From: Halichondria panicea
Lineage: Eukaryota > Porifera > Demospongiae > Suberitida > Halichondriidae
DNA length: 64,000 nt
NCBI RefSeq assembly: GCF_963675165.1
Contig: NC_087378.1
Coordinates: 5,761,205 to 5,825,204 of the forward strand
Direction: 5' to 3'
In this document: positions 46,930-59,419 of the stretch, in pieces
Layout: each line of letters opens with the position of its first letter
How positions within the stretch are numbered: the first letter of the stretch is position 1
The notes under the pieces: model-generated
What the model was told of the DNA's origin: nothing
What the model saw: only the letters and a program-made list of their open reading frames with translations
Databases searched by the model: none
Program-made: the position numbers and the translations under genes

Positions 46930-49900
46930 ATGGCTGGTAAATACACTGGTTCAATTGTGCTGCTGATCTTTGTGTGTGTATCTACGGGCACGGAATTCAA
47001 GCTCTCCTCTCAGAGGAGTAGGATACAGTCAGTTTGGAAAGACAGAGCTGATCAGCCTAATGTTGTGCACCTGGAGAAAAGTGAAGTCATGCAGCAGGTA
47101 CGTACGTGATGCCTTGTCTAGCTGGTATACTGACTTGTTAAACCATAGAGTAAGGTTAATATAGGAGTCATAGTAAACCAAATGTCCCTATCCTTAGTTT
47201 AATATAAACTAAAGAGAAGAGGGATAGGAAACTCAATCAAAGATCATGCGAGCGTTTAGTCACTCCTACTAGTCTTAAATTCCAGCCGGTTCTCATTGTA
47301 AGCGTGATCTACAGCCGGCTACCTTGCTATTCCAGCCAAGCTGCACTTGTCCCAAGGGTGGCCGGATTAACAAGAGTCTACTGTAGCGCCACATACATAT
47401 TTTTTTTATGTATTTGGGGCAATTATATCATCAGATTCCCTGGTTTATATACTAGCCTTTGTGGGACTGAAGCAGAAAGCAATTTGGTTTCATAAGATAA
47501 TTCAGTGGTGGATTGATCTTGATTCTATGGACTAGTGCCTTTCTTAAAGGCTAGGTCGCTCTGATGCTGAAGCAGAAGGTATAATCAATTTTTAGCGTAC
47601 AATTTTGCTCCAGGACCAGTACAAAAGGTCGATAAAGTTTGAGTGATGTGTTTGTGTGTCTGTCTGTATGTGTAGATCTGTTACAGCTGCTCAACGATCA
47701 ATGGAGTCTAGTTGAAATGTCATTGCAGCCTTTTCATAACAGTGCAGCAACTGTACTTAGTAGTTAGCTGTTGGTGGCTGCAAGAGTGAGAAGAGAGCTG
47801 AAGGCTCTGCCTACGGACATGATAAGATGCAGCAGCCATTAATTTTAGACTTTGTACTTTGGCCGCATTTTTAGCATCAATCATGGTCATTATTTCTCAC
47901 TCTTTGAGTTTTCTTGTGATCTACAAATAGAACAAAACGTGTACATGGCAAGCTGCATGGATGACTCACTTTAACATTTATTATCACAAAATAATTATAG
48001 CCGCAGATTTGTGACAAAAGCCAGAGCACCAGTGGGACTGAACTGGTTTTCATAGGATGGTTTATAGAGAAAACTTGACCAATCAGAAAAGTTTGACATC
48101 ATTGGGCAAAGTTAGTTAGTTCAGTGCGCCCTCGTGCAATATTTTCCGTGTTGCACTCGTGCTGGGCAATAACTAATACTTCCGGTAGCATAAAAGGCTA
48201 TCCTCGAATCTAAATAAAATCCATGTTTTGTTTTTTTTGAGAAATCAGCAAAATACAAAAATGTAGCGCTATGGTTATGGTCAAGAGTAGATAAGAGTAA
48301 GAGTGTTGAACTGCTGTAGTAATTGTGGAACCGCATTTGCCCTGACATGCGTCATCACTGTCGTCACTATTCAATTAATGAGTGCTGTTAAGTAAACTGT
48401 GGTCTGTGGTTTGTAGCACAGAACTGCACAATCACAGTAGCCTTTACACAGGCTCTCCTTTTCTTTTTTTCTGTTCTTTATCACAATCGTTCAATAAGAT
48501 AAAATACTGTACTTTGCCTGCAGCAAGCTGGACATGGACTTGGAACTGGAAGTTTGCAAGCACTATAGCTAGCTATACCTTAGGCTTAGCTACATGATCT
48601 ACTACCGTATAGCGCAAAATTTTCGAGGGGCTTAATTTTCGCTGATTTCGTGGGTTAAAATTCTACACAAAAATTAAGTCTACGAAAATTGTTCTTTAAT
48701 TAGAATTACCTGCTATCATGCAAATATTTAAAGGCGTGGCTTCCGGTAAGCAGTCATTTTGCGAACATTGTGCAACGAAATGGCTTTTAGAGGCCAATCC
48801 ACGAAATATAAGTGCCTCGAATATTTCACGCTATACGGTAGTGGTAGTCTAGATTGTGTGTTCAGATTCTATCAGACTATTACCTTTTCTTGTGTCTTTC
48901 TGCATGCTAGTATAATAGATCATAGCTTAGTCATCATTATCATATAGCAGGTAGCTACTGCCACCAAAGCTGGCCACGCTGATTCTCTGATCTGACTTGC
49001 AGCACAGCTTGGTGGTTGTCTCAGTACAGTCTTATTAACTCTGAATGCGTGGGAGAATACCTTACGTCACGATTGTGGGCTACATATCGCCCACGTTCAT
49101 AAAAATCCTTGTGGATCACGCGATTTCCCAAACCAGGCCTTACTTTTTCTTAACTGTACGCCCATTTCTTTCTTTGCTGCCTCACTATTCTTTCATGGAT
49201 GAACAGTGACAACAGCAAGAAAAAGTAAGGCCTGGGAACGAGGCTACAATCACAGCAAGTGCAGTTTCTGGGAAGTGTTGCTAACATAGTACTGATAACT
49301 ATCAAGTGAGCAGGAAATTGCTGTTACTAGCAGTTCAACACTCTTACTCTTACCTACTCTTGTTATGGTATATCTCTTTGATTTTTTTAGCTAACGACTC
49401 CCATTTAGGGCAACACGAATTGTCCAGGTTTATGCGTTCACGTGATTCACATTCATATCTAGCTCTTATTTTAATCCACACGCATAGCTAGAATCTACCA
49501 GGTTTCACTTCTGTTCATTGATGTAATAAATCCAGTATAGAATTATTATAGCTACAGCGCCACTATATCTAATTAGCTAGTAGCTATAGTCTAACATGTA
49601 ATCATTATTATGTACGCTTATTATTATAGGTTTCAGCCATACGTGCCAAACGTCAGAGTGGCTTAGATCCGGCCATTGATGGCGACCACTTATTCAATGA
49701 CATCAACAGATACGGTCAAATCTACTATTCTGGAGTCGACACCAGTTCAGTATGTGCTACCCAGTTCGCATTGAAATTGTTTTATTTTGTTGACATACCT
49801 TAAGTAGTCCAGTCTCAATTCCCGAATAGTATGTGATCACAACACAGAGACATATGCTATCTTTGTGTCATCCACTCCTTATTAGGTGATCATGGTCCTT

Positions 49901-52900
49901 ACGTACTCCCTAACCAATTTGTACACAGTCGCTACATCAAACTTGTACAGGTATGTCAAAATCGTATTAATTTGGTAAATAAAATAAATCTTGCGTATGC
50001 GTGTGTAACTGAGTGTGTCTGAAATCCTCGTCTATTGAAATATAAATTGCAGCATGCTACATACATAGCTGACGTACCACCTATATGCACATTGTACATG
50101 AATATATACATGTCAGGGTTTCATCTAGGGGGGGGGCGAGGGGAAGCTTTCTCCCCCCCCCCCCCCGAGAGAGAGAGAGAGAGAGAGAGAGGGCTAGACA
50201 CGATCTTTTGCTACATGTAGCTTTGCTAGAGGATGATTGGTCATCACCTAGTCTTACCACAAATCTATCCATTTCTTTTGTATATATAATTAGTACTGTG
50301 GTTTCTGTAGATACGGTCCACAATTTCAAACCAGCATACCAAGTTACATGTAGTTGCCGTCAATGCATATTGGCAGGAGTACATCGCTAATAGGCACCAA
50401 CAACAAGCAATATAGGGGGTGTGGTGACTGGAAGTGGGTGTGGCCTCAACATTTTCTCACATGGTGCGTGCGCTTTCTTTTCAAACTTTCCCCCCAAACA
50501 AAAATCCTGGATGAAACCCTGCATGTAGCTGGCCCACGGCCAAAGATTTCGGTATGCGCTTTATTTAGGTCAACAAACTATGGCCGAACCTTTGACCAGA
50601 TTGACAGCCAGCTGGACTCGACAGTTTCTAGTGGACCCACACTGTGGTACAACTCCCACTTTGGGAGTATCACCAAAAATCTGGTAAGTTGATACATGTA
50701 TAGGTATCTGGTCCATGCAAGTTATTTCTTATAGTAACCAAACTGATAAGTCGTGCATGCATGAAGGTTTGCTGTAAAATTGAATCAGGTCACAAGTAGG
50801 ACATGCATCTATATAGCAGACGTTAATCACGGTGTTTCTTATCAGTGGGCTGGACTGAAATACTGAACCTTGGTTGCGCATACGCGTTTATCATTTCTGT
50901 CAAATACCTAGTCACCATCAACACAATGCTCTTTGGACACTTCTGATCTCACAGCAAAGCTCTATACAAGATATTTAGAGTAGCTTTGAATAAAAAGGCT
51001 CAGTTTCAAAGATAAAGTCATTCAAAAAACTATTCTTGAATGTGTGGATCCATGGGGAGAATTATACCTTACACAGTCCACTAATTTTGCGTTTCCGAAT
51101 CGAGAATGATGAATTCCATTTGTGTGTAATAATTATTATGGCATGTTTTCTCCGTGTTGAATACACAAATCATAGGGTGGTCCCAAATTTGTGTTATATA
51201 CTTTATGTGACATCCAAACATACTTTATAATGCGTCTTAAAAGGTGAGAAGTAGCTTGGGTCTTCTTCACTAATTACCCATGAATGATGCATGTGTTTAC
51301 ATGTATCGGAGGACATCGGATAGGAGCTTGAATATGATGTGGTGGTAGGTCCTGAATAAGGATTCGAATCACATTCAAAAGTATTTTTATTACTTCAAAG
51401 CTGTTCTAACAGAAATGATAAACATGCATGTGCATGCAATCAATCAAGGTCAAAGGTCAGTCCAATTGTCCAGTTCACTGATTAGAAACACCCCACCCCA
51501 TTGATCAGTATTCATATGCTTAGCTTTTGTCCAGGTGGTGTTTTCTCATGCGAATCAACCGAAGATATTTTACTCCACTGACGAGGGATCCACTTGGAAT
51601 TCGCGAACATTTTCCATCTCCACGATTGATAGCAGGACTTTGATCTGGAACACACGACACGACCGATGGGCTCTCGCTCATGACATCACAAATAACATAG
51701 TATGTGAATTGAACATTTTACTAAGTGCGTACTCTATTTCCATCACAGCTATACCTGACACAAAATCTGGGCGATAGTTGGATAAAGTTGTCTGATAATG
51801 TTGAATTGCCTTTATTCGACTACCAATGGTAAATTTGTAGTGCAGTACGTAATACTGTAACATGCAGATAGGAGGAATAGGTGTCTTTCCTAAGCTCCCT
51901 TTAATTCTTGTAAGATATATAATGATTATCACTACGTAATAGATATAGCATAAGACCGAGTGTTTTATAAATTATACGGTCATGAGGACAAGTTACCTGT
52001 AAATTATATCACGAGGATTCTCATGCTATATACTGACAGTGTTTTATATCACGAAGACCCCTTACCGAATCATGCCTCGAGGCTACGCGACCGTGTAATA
52101 TAACACGGAAGGGACTGTATTACACCCTTATAACATTGACAACGTGATATAACAAAGCGCTAGGTTACAAGATCAAACACTGTCCTTGCAGGGGAAACCC
52201 CAAGTATTTTGATGCCACTTCAGTATTCTATAATACCTACAACCCAGCCGATAGGCTACGTGAGTTAATCTATTGTAGCAGGATGGTCATAATGTACCTA
52301 TAATTACAGGTGGAAATTTCACTGTTGGTCTGTATGTTCAATCTCATCCTTACAACAATCCCATGGAGGTTGATCCTAACCTTGGTCGTCATGACGCCTT
52401 TGTGACGGTGGGGCCTTATATCTTTGTACAGAAGACAGACAATAATGTTGCCAGCCTGTATACCAGCTACATCAAAGCTCCCTTTAAGAAAGCAATGATT
52501 CCAGCCGAAGACCCTCACCAGGTGAGCTTGCCTACAAATTAATGTATAATCTGCTTTGAAGTTCCCGTATACTTTACATACGTACCTTAAGGTGACATAT
52601 GTTTGCGAGTATTAATTTCTGCATATAAATGTAAAATCACAAAAATGAATCCATTTGGGTGTAATTAGACACGTTATGAATAACATTAATTTCAAACTTG
52701 AGCAAAGAATTAGCAAAATTTAATACCAGCAAAATGAGCTTAACAGTGAAAGCGCCTACCTATGAAAATATGTCACCTATATATACAGGCACGTTTCACT
52801 TTCTACAATAATTGTGTTGAGGTCAAATTTGCATTGCGTTTTTCCCTCATTCTCATAACTCTGTCATACGTACTTCACTGAAATTCAAATGTTCATGAGT

Positions 52901-55900
52901 ACCATCGGATTCCTCAGTCTCTTCAGAATCTTTCGTAAGCCTTGCACTAAACCGCTACTATTATAGCTGTTTGTTGCATGGGCTAAAATAGTCAGAAAAG
53001 AGCTGCAAAGCTGCACACTGCCAGAACAGTCATTATGAACTGTGGCCTCTTTGCAGATCCACCACTTTTAACGTTAAATTTTGACAGTTACTAGATCTAC
53101 ATGCACGCTTCTATCCTTGAAGTTAAAAGTCGAAGTGTGCAGCCATCCATTTTAGCTTCCTTCGCAGCCCTCCTTTTTTGTTTTTTGTCACCCTACCGTA
53201 TAGCGGGTTATTTTCGCGGAATGCCAAAACAAAACAATTCTAGGTTAAAATGACCACACCCCTACAGCAGAGAGGTTTCAATACCGGAAGTAAACCACTT
53301 TTCGAGGCATTAAATTTTCGTGAATCTGGGTCAATCCTCGAAAATGTCGTGCCTCAAAAATAACCAGCTATACGGTAGTTCAATTAGAGCACTGAAGTGC
53401 TAACCCTCGGCAATCAATAGTAGCTAGTACAAGTAAGAGCAATCGTTCCTGGTATAGGATCACTTCTCGAAAAAAGCACGCATATGTAGCTAGCTAGAGC
53501 CTAGAGGCCAACGTGCAAGTTCAAACTTAGCTTTTGCTTGCTTTCATTCGACAAAGAAGCTTTAAAATTATAATCTGCCACGTACTATTTAAACTAAGAT
53601 ATTGTTGTGTGAAGTCTATCCATGCTGTAAACGCAGCGCTATGGCACCCAGGTGAGTAGATTCACCTGTCACAAACAAACCAACGGACTACTATACCCGT
53701 GGCTGCCCACGAGCGCCTCAGGTAATAATCAGAAAAAATACTTTAAAAAGGAGTACCTGCCTTCCTAAATCGCGTGACAGTAGATAAGTGGTAGACAAGT
53801 GAAAATTAACGTGGGCAGTCACTAGCTGGGCGGATCCTGGCAGGGCATGAAACTACAGCATGGCTATACGCATTGCAGACTTTCACGTAAAGCCGTAGAT
53901 AGTACGCCAGAATCAAGTGTCGAGACATCGTAGACGAGAGCTTACCTAGTAAAGACTACAGATCTAGATCTTCATTTAGCTCAGTTTCCTGTGTTCAGAA
54001 CAGACGCACTTAACTGCAGTAGATATTTATACACTAGGGTGACACAAGGTGTCATGGGGCGAGCGTGTTTGTGAAAAGCTGTTTTTTTGTTGTTTACGTT
54101 TGGCTAGCTTGACTTCTTTCTCTTCAGCTGTTTCTTGGGCTCTTGCTTGTCTCTCTCGATCCCTCCTTATTCGAAGTCTTTCTTGTTTGCTTTCGTTGTC
54201 AGGATTCATTTTATGCAACTTTTTCTTATGCCTCCAGTTGTGCAAAGTAGGGAATACACGAAATTGGTAAGGACCGCATGTGTAAAAACCGGCTATCAGG
54301 CCGTACGTACCATGACATACATACATACAGAGAAATTTTCTACCGACGTCACTACGATAGGGCTCGCTACGCTCGCCCCAATTAGTAATTATCTCTCTTA
54401 TAACGCACTTTTTGATCGAAGCAAAACATGCCAAGAGGCATATAGCACAGCACAGCACAACACAGCTTGCAACATTCATCTATGAGGAAGTCTCTGGCAT
54501 ACTTGACCACAGAACTTCCGGAGCCCAAACTCAACGCAAATAGACTTCAATTATAACCCTATAGTTAATGTAAATGTGTTTTACACTGTAGACCTATTAT
54601 GTATCTCATATTGACGAGCTACAAGCATTGGTGATCGTGGAGCATGAAAGCAATCAGAAAAACTTGTATCTCTCGGATGCTACTGGCGTATTTTTCTCTC
54701 TCTCCCTGCCTGATCTGGTTTTGGAGAATGGAATATATGATTTGGAATTGGTACGTAGGCATAGTGTTGCATGTACTGCATTACCATGAATAATGTGAGA
54801 GAATTGTAGTCTAAAACTGCACACCTCTGCAGGCAGGTATTTCTGTATAAGATTGCATGCTTTTAATTCTCTCACAGATTCAGGGACTGAATGGCACCCT
54901 AATAGCCAACCAGTATGTGAGGGCAGATCCCAGTCAGCTGGCGGATACCAAACGCACACTGATCACTCTGGACAATGGCGGTAACTGGGAACTAGTCACT
55001 CCACCAGACAGGTACCAGAATAGCACCACTGTCAACTGTAACCCTCCCGAGTGCTCCCTGCACCTGCACATTAGCACTACAGAGTATTCCAGACTGGGAG
55101 TCTTCTCTCTGGTGAGCAAACTCTATCAGTGTGATTTCTAGATATATGCTCTCTTTTGGCACAGGACTCAGCACCCGGACTCATCATAGCCCATGGGACA
55201 ATTGGGAACCAGTTGTCTGATGATCCAGACCTGTACCTGTCTCGAGATGGAGGTTTAACTTGGGAGCAGACTTTGGTGGGCAGTTGGGGGGTCAACGTAG
55301 CCGACCACGGTGGACTGATAGTGGCAGCCAGGGACTACCATCAGCAGTCTTCCACTGACATCATGTACACGTGTAATGAGGGACAGAGTTGGCAAGACTT
55401 CACATTCTCCTCGCAGCCTATGACAGTTTTCGGTGTCATCACTGAGCCTGGGGAATACACCACAACTGTCAGGTATAATTATAGTTAGTGTGTGTTCTTT
55501 GTTTTATTATGTATGGTTAACTTTCTGGTGTTGTTTGAGGGGTGGGGCGATTGCAAAAAATGTTGTTAGAAAGCTGTAACATAATAATTATGCAATACCT
55601 TGACAGCTGTGCATGTGCTCTCTCACTGCAGTCTGTATGGCATAAAGACATCCGTCTCCCCACGTGTATGGGACGTTGTGACGGTCAACTTCACGGCTAG
55701 TTTTGAGAGAACCTGCATCGCAACTGATTTCTACATCTGGCAACCTTGGGACGATCGCACAGACACTGACTGTATCCTTGGTGCTGATGTCAGCATTGAG
55801 AGACGGCTGCCCAACACCTGCTGTTTGATTGGCACAGGCTATGTGAGGACAGTACTGGTGACCACGTGTGCATGTACTGAGGAAGACTATAACTGGTAAG

Positions 55901-58524
55901 TCCCTAGCCTCCTTCACACAGGCCTTGGATTGACCTTCTACTGACTGCTTGCGCATGGGCACAATCATTATGCCTCGGTGTGCATGTGCAAGCAAGGTAC
56001 CGTATAGCGCGAAATTTTCGAAGGGCTTAATTTTTGCGGATTTCGTGGCTTAGAATTCTACACGAAAATTAAGTCCACGAAAATGTTTCTTTATAATTAG
56101 AATTACCTGCTATAACATGCAAAGATCTAAAGGCGTGGCTTCCGGTAAGCAGTCATTCCGCGAACATTGGGCAACGAAATGCTTTTAGGAGGCCAATCCA
56201 CAAAATAAGAGTGCCTCAAAAATTTTGCGCTGTACGGTATACAGTAGTGTGTTTGTATGTCTGTCTGTCTGTCAGTGTAGATTGCTACAGCTGCTCAAGG
56301 ATCAATAAAGTTGTCATGTTTTCTTGAATTTTAATTCGTGGATTTGTAAGATATGCTTCGTTCTCGAGTTCTTACTTGGAATGCCATAGCAGCCTTTTCG
56401 GAAGAGTGCGTAGAAAAATTTGTTAGTGTTCTACTCTACTTAGTAGTTAGCTCTACACTAGAACGCTAGCTATTGATAGCTGGAAGAGTGAGAAGAGAGA
56501 AAGGCCCTGCTGATGCAGCCATTAATTTTAGACTTGAACTTTTGGCATCCATTGTTTTCACAATCATGGTCGATCTTTCAGTTCCTTGTGATTCTGCCTG
56601 CAAGCAAAAATTAATAAAAATGTTAATCATCATGTTATGTAGCTTTGGCACCTCCACCGAGGCATCAGCACCCGCGGTGCTTCATTGTGGATATTTCCCT
56701 GTAAAATTTCACCTTAGTATATTAGATGAGCGTGACATGTCCTTGTAGTGTCCTGTTTCACCCCGTTCAGGCAATTTTCATCCACACTGTTGCAGGCTGT
56801 GAGTCTTTTGCTAGCATAGCAGACTATTGGTAGCTATCAGAATGCTATCATAGAAACCTTCTATAGAACTTTCTATATACTTCCTTCAATCCACTCCATT
56901 CGTTGTGACGTCATTGCTTTACTGAGCATACTGTTTTACTGAGCATACACGTTGTTATCCCTGGCTAATGGTTAGCGTATGCGCAAGCAATTGATGCCAG
57001 GCCCACTCTCAGAGGAAGTGTGGCTTGAGATTGAGGCTAGTAAGTCCCATGCTTGTTGTGCTTACCTGCTACTGTACCACTTGTTTGTGCTTCTCATGCA
57101 GTGACTATGGATTCAAACACTCTGATGGATTTGTTGGCCCATGTATTCGTGATCCTGATGTTGCATTGGATGACCCCTGCTTGACTGACGGTGTAGTTAG
57201 CTACATGAAGTCAACCGGTTATAGAAAGATCCCTGGTGACATTTGTGAGAAAGGAGTGGAGGATACATTTAAGAAACAGCCATTTCCATGCTGCAAATCT
57301 GCACCATCAACAACTAAAAATCCCTCCACACAATTCCCTACGACAACCGAAAAGCCCTCCACGCAATTTCCTACTACTGATGAAGCTTCAGATCCTCTCC
57401 GTCAGAAGTATGTTGTCACGGTCTCTGCTCTAGCTGCCCTGCTGGGTCTTGCTGTGCTGCTCGCCCTTGTTCTGGGTGTACTTGCAGGGGTGTTCGCAAT
57501 GTAAGTCTATGTAAGACGTGTACATGGCATTAAAACTGGTTCGCAATAATTATTCACTTAGGCTTGTACGGATTCATGCTATATAACACTATAATTATTA
57601 CTGGATTTCCTAGGCACCCTGAACAATTCAGAATTAATGCAAGGGGGTACCTAAAATAATTTGCTGTATTCGGAATTTCCTGACAATTAACTTTTCAGGA
57701 AGCACTCTAAGGCTAAACGTCAATTCCTGCGATTGGCTACCTCTGGTGATGGAATGGGGAGTGGTGGAATCTCGTATGTAAGAGACACAGACAGACAAGT
57801 GCTTCTTGGATCAGGTGTGTTCATTTAGTAATGGTTTTTCGTCTCTAAAAATGCTATAACCATCAATCATGATTACACTTTTTGTATGACACTGTACAGT
57901 AGGCTTCGATTGGCAGAATTATTATTTAGCTAGGATTGGTTTGGGTGTGGTTTAACCGTACGTTGTGCCGATTGGTGTGGAATACTGAAAAAGAAAGCAA
58001 CATTTCATATTAGGTTACCTTATACGATCATGTATCTAGGATATTTAATTTTTGGCATGACTACTTACAGTATTCCAGCTGCTCTCTGAAGTACGGCCAC
58101 CTCGATATACATGTACCGGCCATTTGGGTTGGCACAGATTGCTAGCTAGATGTTTACTGCACAAAACTCGCCCTGAAATGCGGCCACTCTCTATTCTGCA
58201 TACTAGCTGGCCAGTACTAAACTAGGTTTTTAATTTGTACGTTTATCGTTTATTACAATGTAAGGCCGGATATATGACGCTTTGGTTTGGCAATTACACT
58301 GAAATCAAAATGATTCATTAGATTCGAGGTAGGGATAGTCAGTCGCAGCTTTTTTTTTTTAATGCGGCCATCCCAAGGGTGGCCGGATTAACGCGAGTTA
58401 CTGTATACTGTATACTGTATAATTATGAACTGTCATGCAAAAGTGATATCCCGTGCACATGTTCTACACAGGAGCTAATGATCAGGATACCGATAGTGAG
58501 GACGAGGAACCGTTAAAGCTGTGA
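46930..58524 (+). CDS. sortilin-like VPS10-domain sorting receptor
   Basis: Type I receptor that carries lysosomal and secretory cargo between Golgi, endosomes and surface. Exons: 46930-47097, 49630-49749, 49886-49950, 50569-50683, 51535-51699, 51749-51828, 52192-52259, 52310-52521, 54592-54750, 54878-55111, 55165-55472, 55632-55895, 57102-57500, 57699-57814, 58472-58524. All GT-AG with matching phases, 841 residues (human sortilin about 830). Signal peptide 1-21; furin site RAKR 61-64 ends a propeptide; Asp-boxes include STNYGRTF and STDEGSTW; the cysteine-rich 10CC-type module spans exons 12-13. A Thr/Ser/Pro stalk with repeated KPSTQFPTT precedes a transmembrane helix (756-785). The 55-residue tail has a D-RQV-LL dileucine (817-822) and an acidic end (DTDSEDEEPLKL). 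No PKD domain, so SORT1-type rather than SORCS. Confidence 0.93.
48438..49246. mobile_element. TAGCCT-family element in sortilin intron 1, 9-bp TSD
   Basis: It begins TAGCCTTTACACAGGCTCTC and ends CCTGGGAACGAGGCTA. CAATCACAG is duplicated (48,429-48,437 and 49,247-49,255). It is the inverse of the element at 60,868-61,630 (shared AAGCTGGACATGGACTTGGA, GCACAGCTTGGTGGTTGTCT), with a TA-type MITE nested at 48,605-48,838. Confidence 0.82.
48605..48838. mobile_element. MITE, CCGTATAGCGC TIR, TA TSD (nested)
   Basis: Ends CCGTATAGCGCAAAATTTTC and ATATTTCACGCTATACGG with TA on each side. It is absent from the otherwise matching copy at 60.87-61.63 kb, so it inserted after the host element. Confidence 0.78.
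50114..50521. mobile_element. CAG...CTG MITE with 5-bp TSD, poly-G/C and (AG)n
   Basis: It begins CAGGGTTTCATCTAGG and ends CCTGGATGAAACCCTG, a 16-bp inverted repeat with one mismatch, flanked by CATGT (50,109-50,113 and 50,522-50,526). Like the 5,775-8,015 element it is hAT5-like. Inside are G- and C-runs and a GA-repeat (50,127-50,192). It ends 47 bp upstream of the exon 4 start of sortilin. Confidence 0.75.
52585..52784. mobile_element. MITE, CCTTAAGGTGACAT family, worn right end
   Basis: Left end TA-CCTTAAGGTGACATAT, right end AAAATATGTCACCTATA. The interior GAGTATTAATTTCTGC matches 33,113-33,349. It lies in sortilin intron 8. Confidence 0.6.
53196..53375. mobile_element. divergent CCGTATAGC-type MITE, TA TSD
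   Basis: Begins CCGTATAGCGGGTTATTTTC and ends AATAACCAGCTATACGG, flanked by TA. It shares only its outer ends with the 48,605 family; the interior differs. In sortilin intron 8. Confidence 0.65.
54027..54590. other. intronic open frames, unrecognised
   Basis: Within sortilin intron 8 a minus-strand frame (54,479-54,027) contains a charged run (KQERLRIRRDRERQARAQET), reminiscent of transposon-derived basic/coiled segments. It starts inside a low-complexity stretch, shows no domain and is probably repeat debris. Confidence 0.3.
55905..57039. mobile_element. TAGCCTC-family element at sortilin intron 12 donor
   Basis: It begins TAGCCTCCTTCACACAGGCC and ends TTGAGGCTA. Its 9-bp target duplication GTAAGTCCC (55,896-55,904 and 57,040-57,048) is the first nine bases of the intron, so the 5' splice signal is present twice. 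A nested CCGTATAGCGC MITE (56,000-56,237) and a dispersed AGATTGCTACAGCTGCTCAA repeat (56,277-56,600) are inside. The same insertion is at 62,705-63,846 in the duplicated copy. Confidence 0.85.
56000..56237. mobile_element. MITE, CCGTATAGCGCGAAATTTTC ends, TA TSD (nested)
   Basis: Ends CCGTATAGCGCGAAATTTTC and AATTTTGCGCTGTACGG with TA flanks, nested in the 55,905-57,039 element. Its duplicate is at 62,800-63,035. Confidence 0.75.
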
Positions 58525-59419
58525 ACCTGCAAGTTACAACTGTCAGACTTCTTCTTATTTCTGTAATAATTCTTAATATTGCATGTGGATTGTATAATTT
58601 TTATGTACTGTATTGTGAACGAGTAGCTTAACTGACTTCTGTGCTAAAAACTGTTGCAGCATGTTCAAATATCCTTTTAATTATATTATAGCTTTAGGGG
58701 CTCATCATCTTCATCATCATTGTCTGCATGGGAGAAGACATATAGGGGTCAACCATGTCTGTCTATCTAGATATACTACCATTACACAATGCAGTATTTT
58801 ACCGTGATAACGGAGCATTATTTTGCAAATCCACTAATTGGAAAACATTCTTACTTGCACTTCATTTATCATTGAGCATCTGTAGCAGTCTACACACACC
58901 ATATACCTCGCTGCACAACCAATTAAGGCACCGCGGTATAGCATAGATAGTAGAGGAAGGGTTTACTATCTATGGGTATAGTCAAGGCTTTATTTTAAGT
59001 GGAGGCTAAACATAAATCGTTCAGTGTTAATTGCTGTGCATGTGTGAAATGATAATTATGTCCACGAACAGTTTTGCAGCACTTCTATATACCTCATGCA
59101 TATTTGCGGCTATGACTAATGAGACAGTACGCAAACTATAATTATCCATGTACATGTAAGTATTCAAATAGGTGCATAAATAATTATGATGAAAGTCTTC
59201 GTGTTTTTCGCCTCCAGCTACACATGCTTACGGCAATATCAGTTGATGGTACGTATTACCAAGAGCGCATAAAGAGAGAGAGAGCGTGTGTTGTAAGTGC
59301 CTCAGGTAATAATCGGGACGAATGAAACAATACTTTAATGTGAATGTGTTTTGCACTGTAGACCTATTATGTATCTCATATTGACGGCTACAAGCATTGG
59401 TGATCGTGGAGCATGAAAG

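Noticed and set aside
50081-50390. Overlapping frames with RERERER and PPPP runs
   Set aside because: They translate a (GA)n and poly-C tract inside a MITE in an intron.
54027-54479. 150-codon minus frame with a charged segment in sortilin intron 8
   Set aside because: No domain, weak start, and partly low complexity; kept only as an unrecognised intronic feature.
55588-55995. 135-codon minus-strand frame, repeated at 62,388-62,795
   Set aside because: It is the antisense shadow of sortilin exon 12 and appears twice only because the exon is duplicated.
57025-57504. 159-codon frame starting MRLRLVSPMLVVLTCYC, looking like a secreted membrane protein
   Set aside because: It is sortilin exon 13 read through its upstream intron; the splice acceptor at 57,101 and phase show the true exon start.
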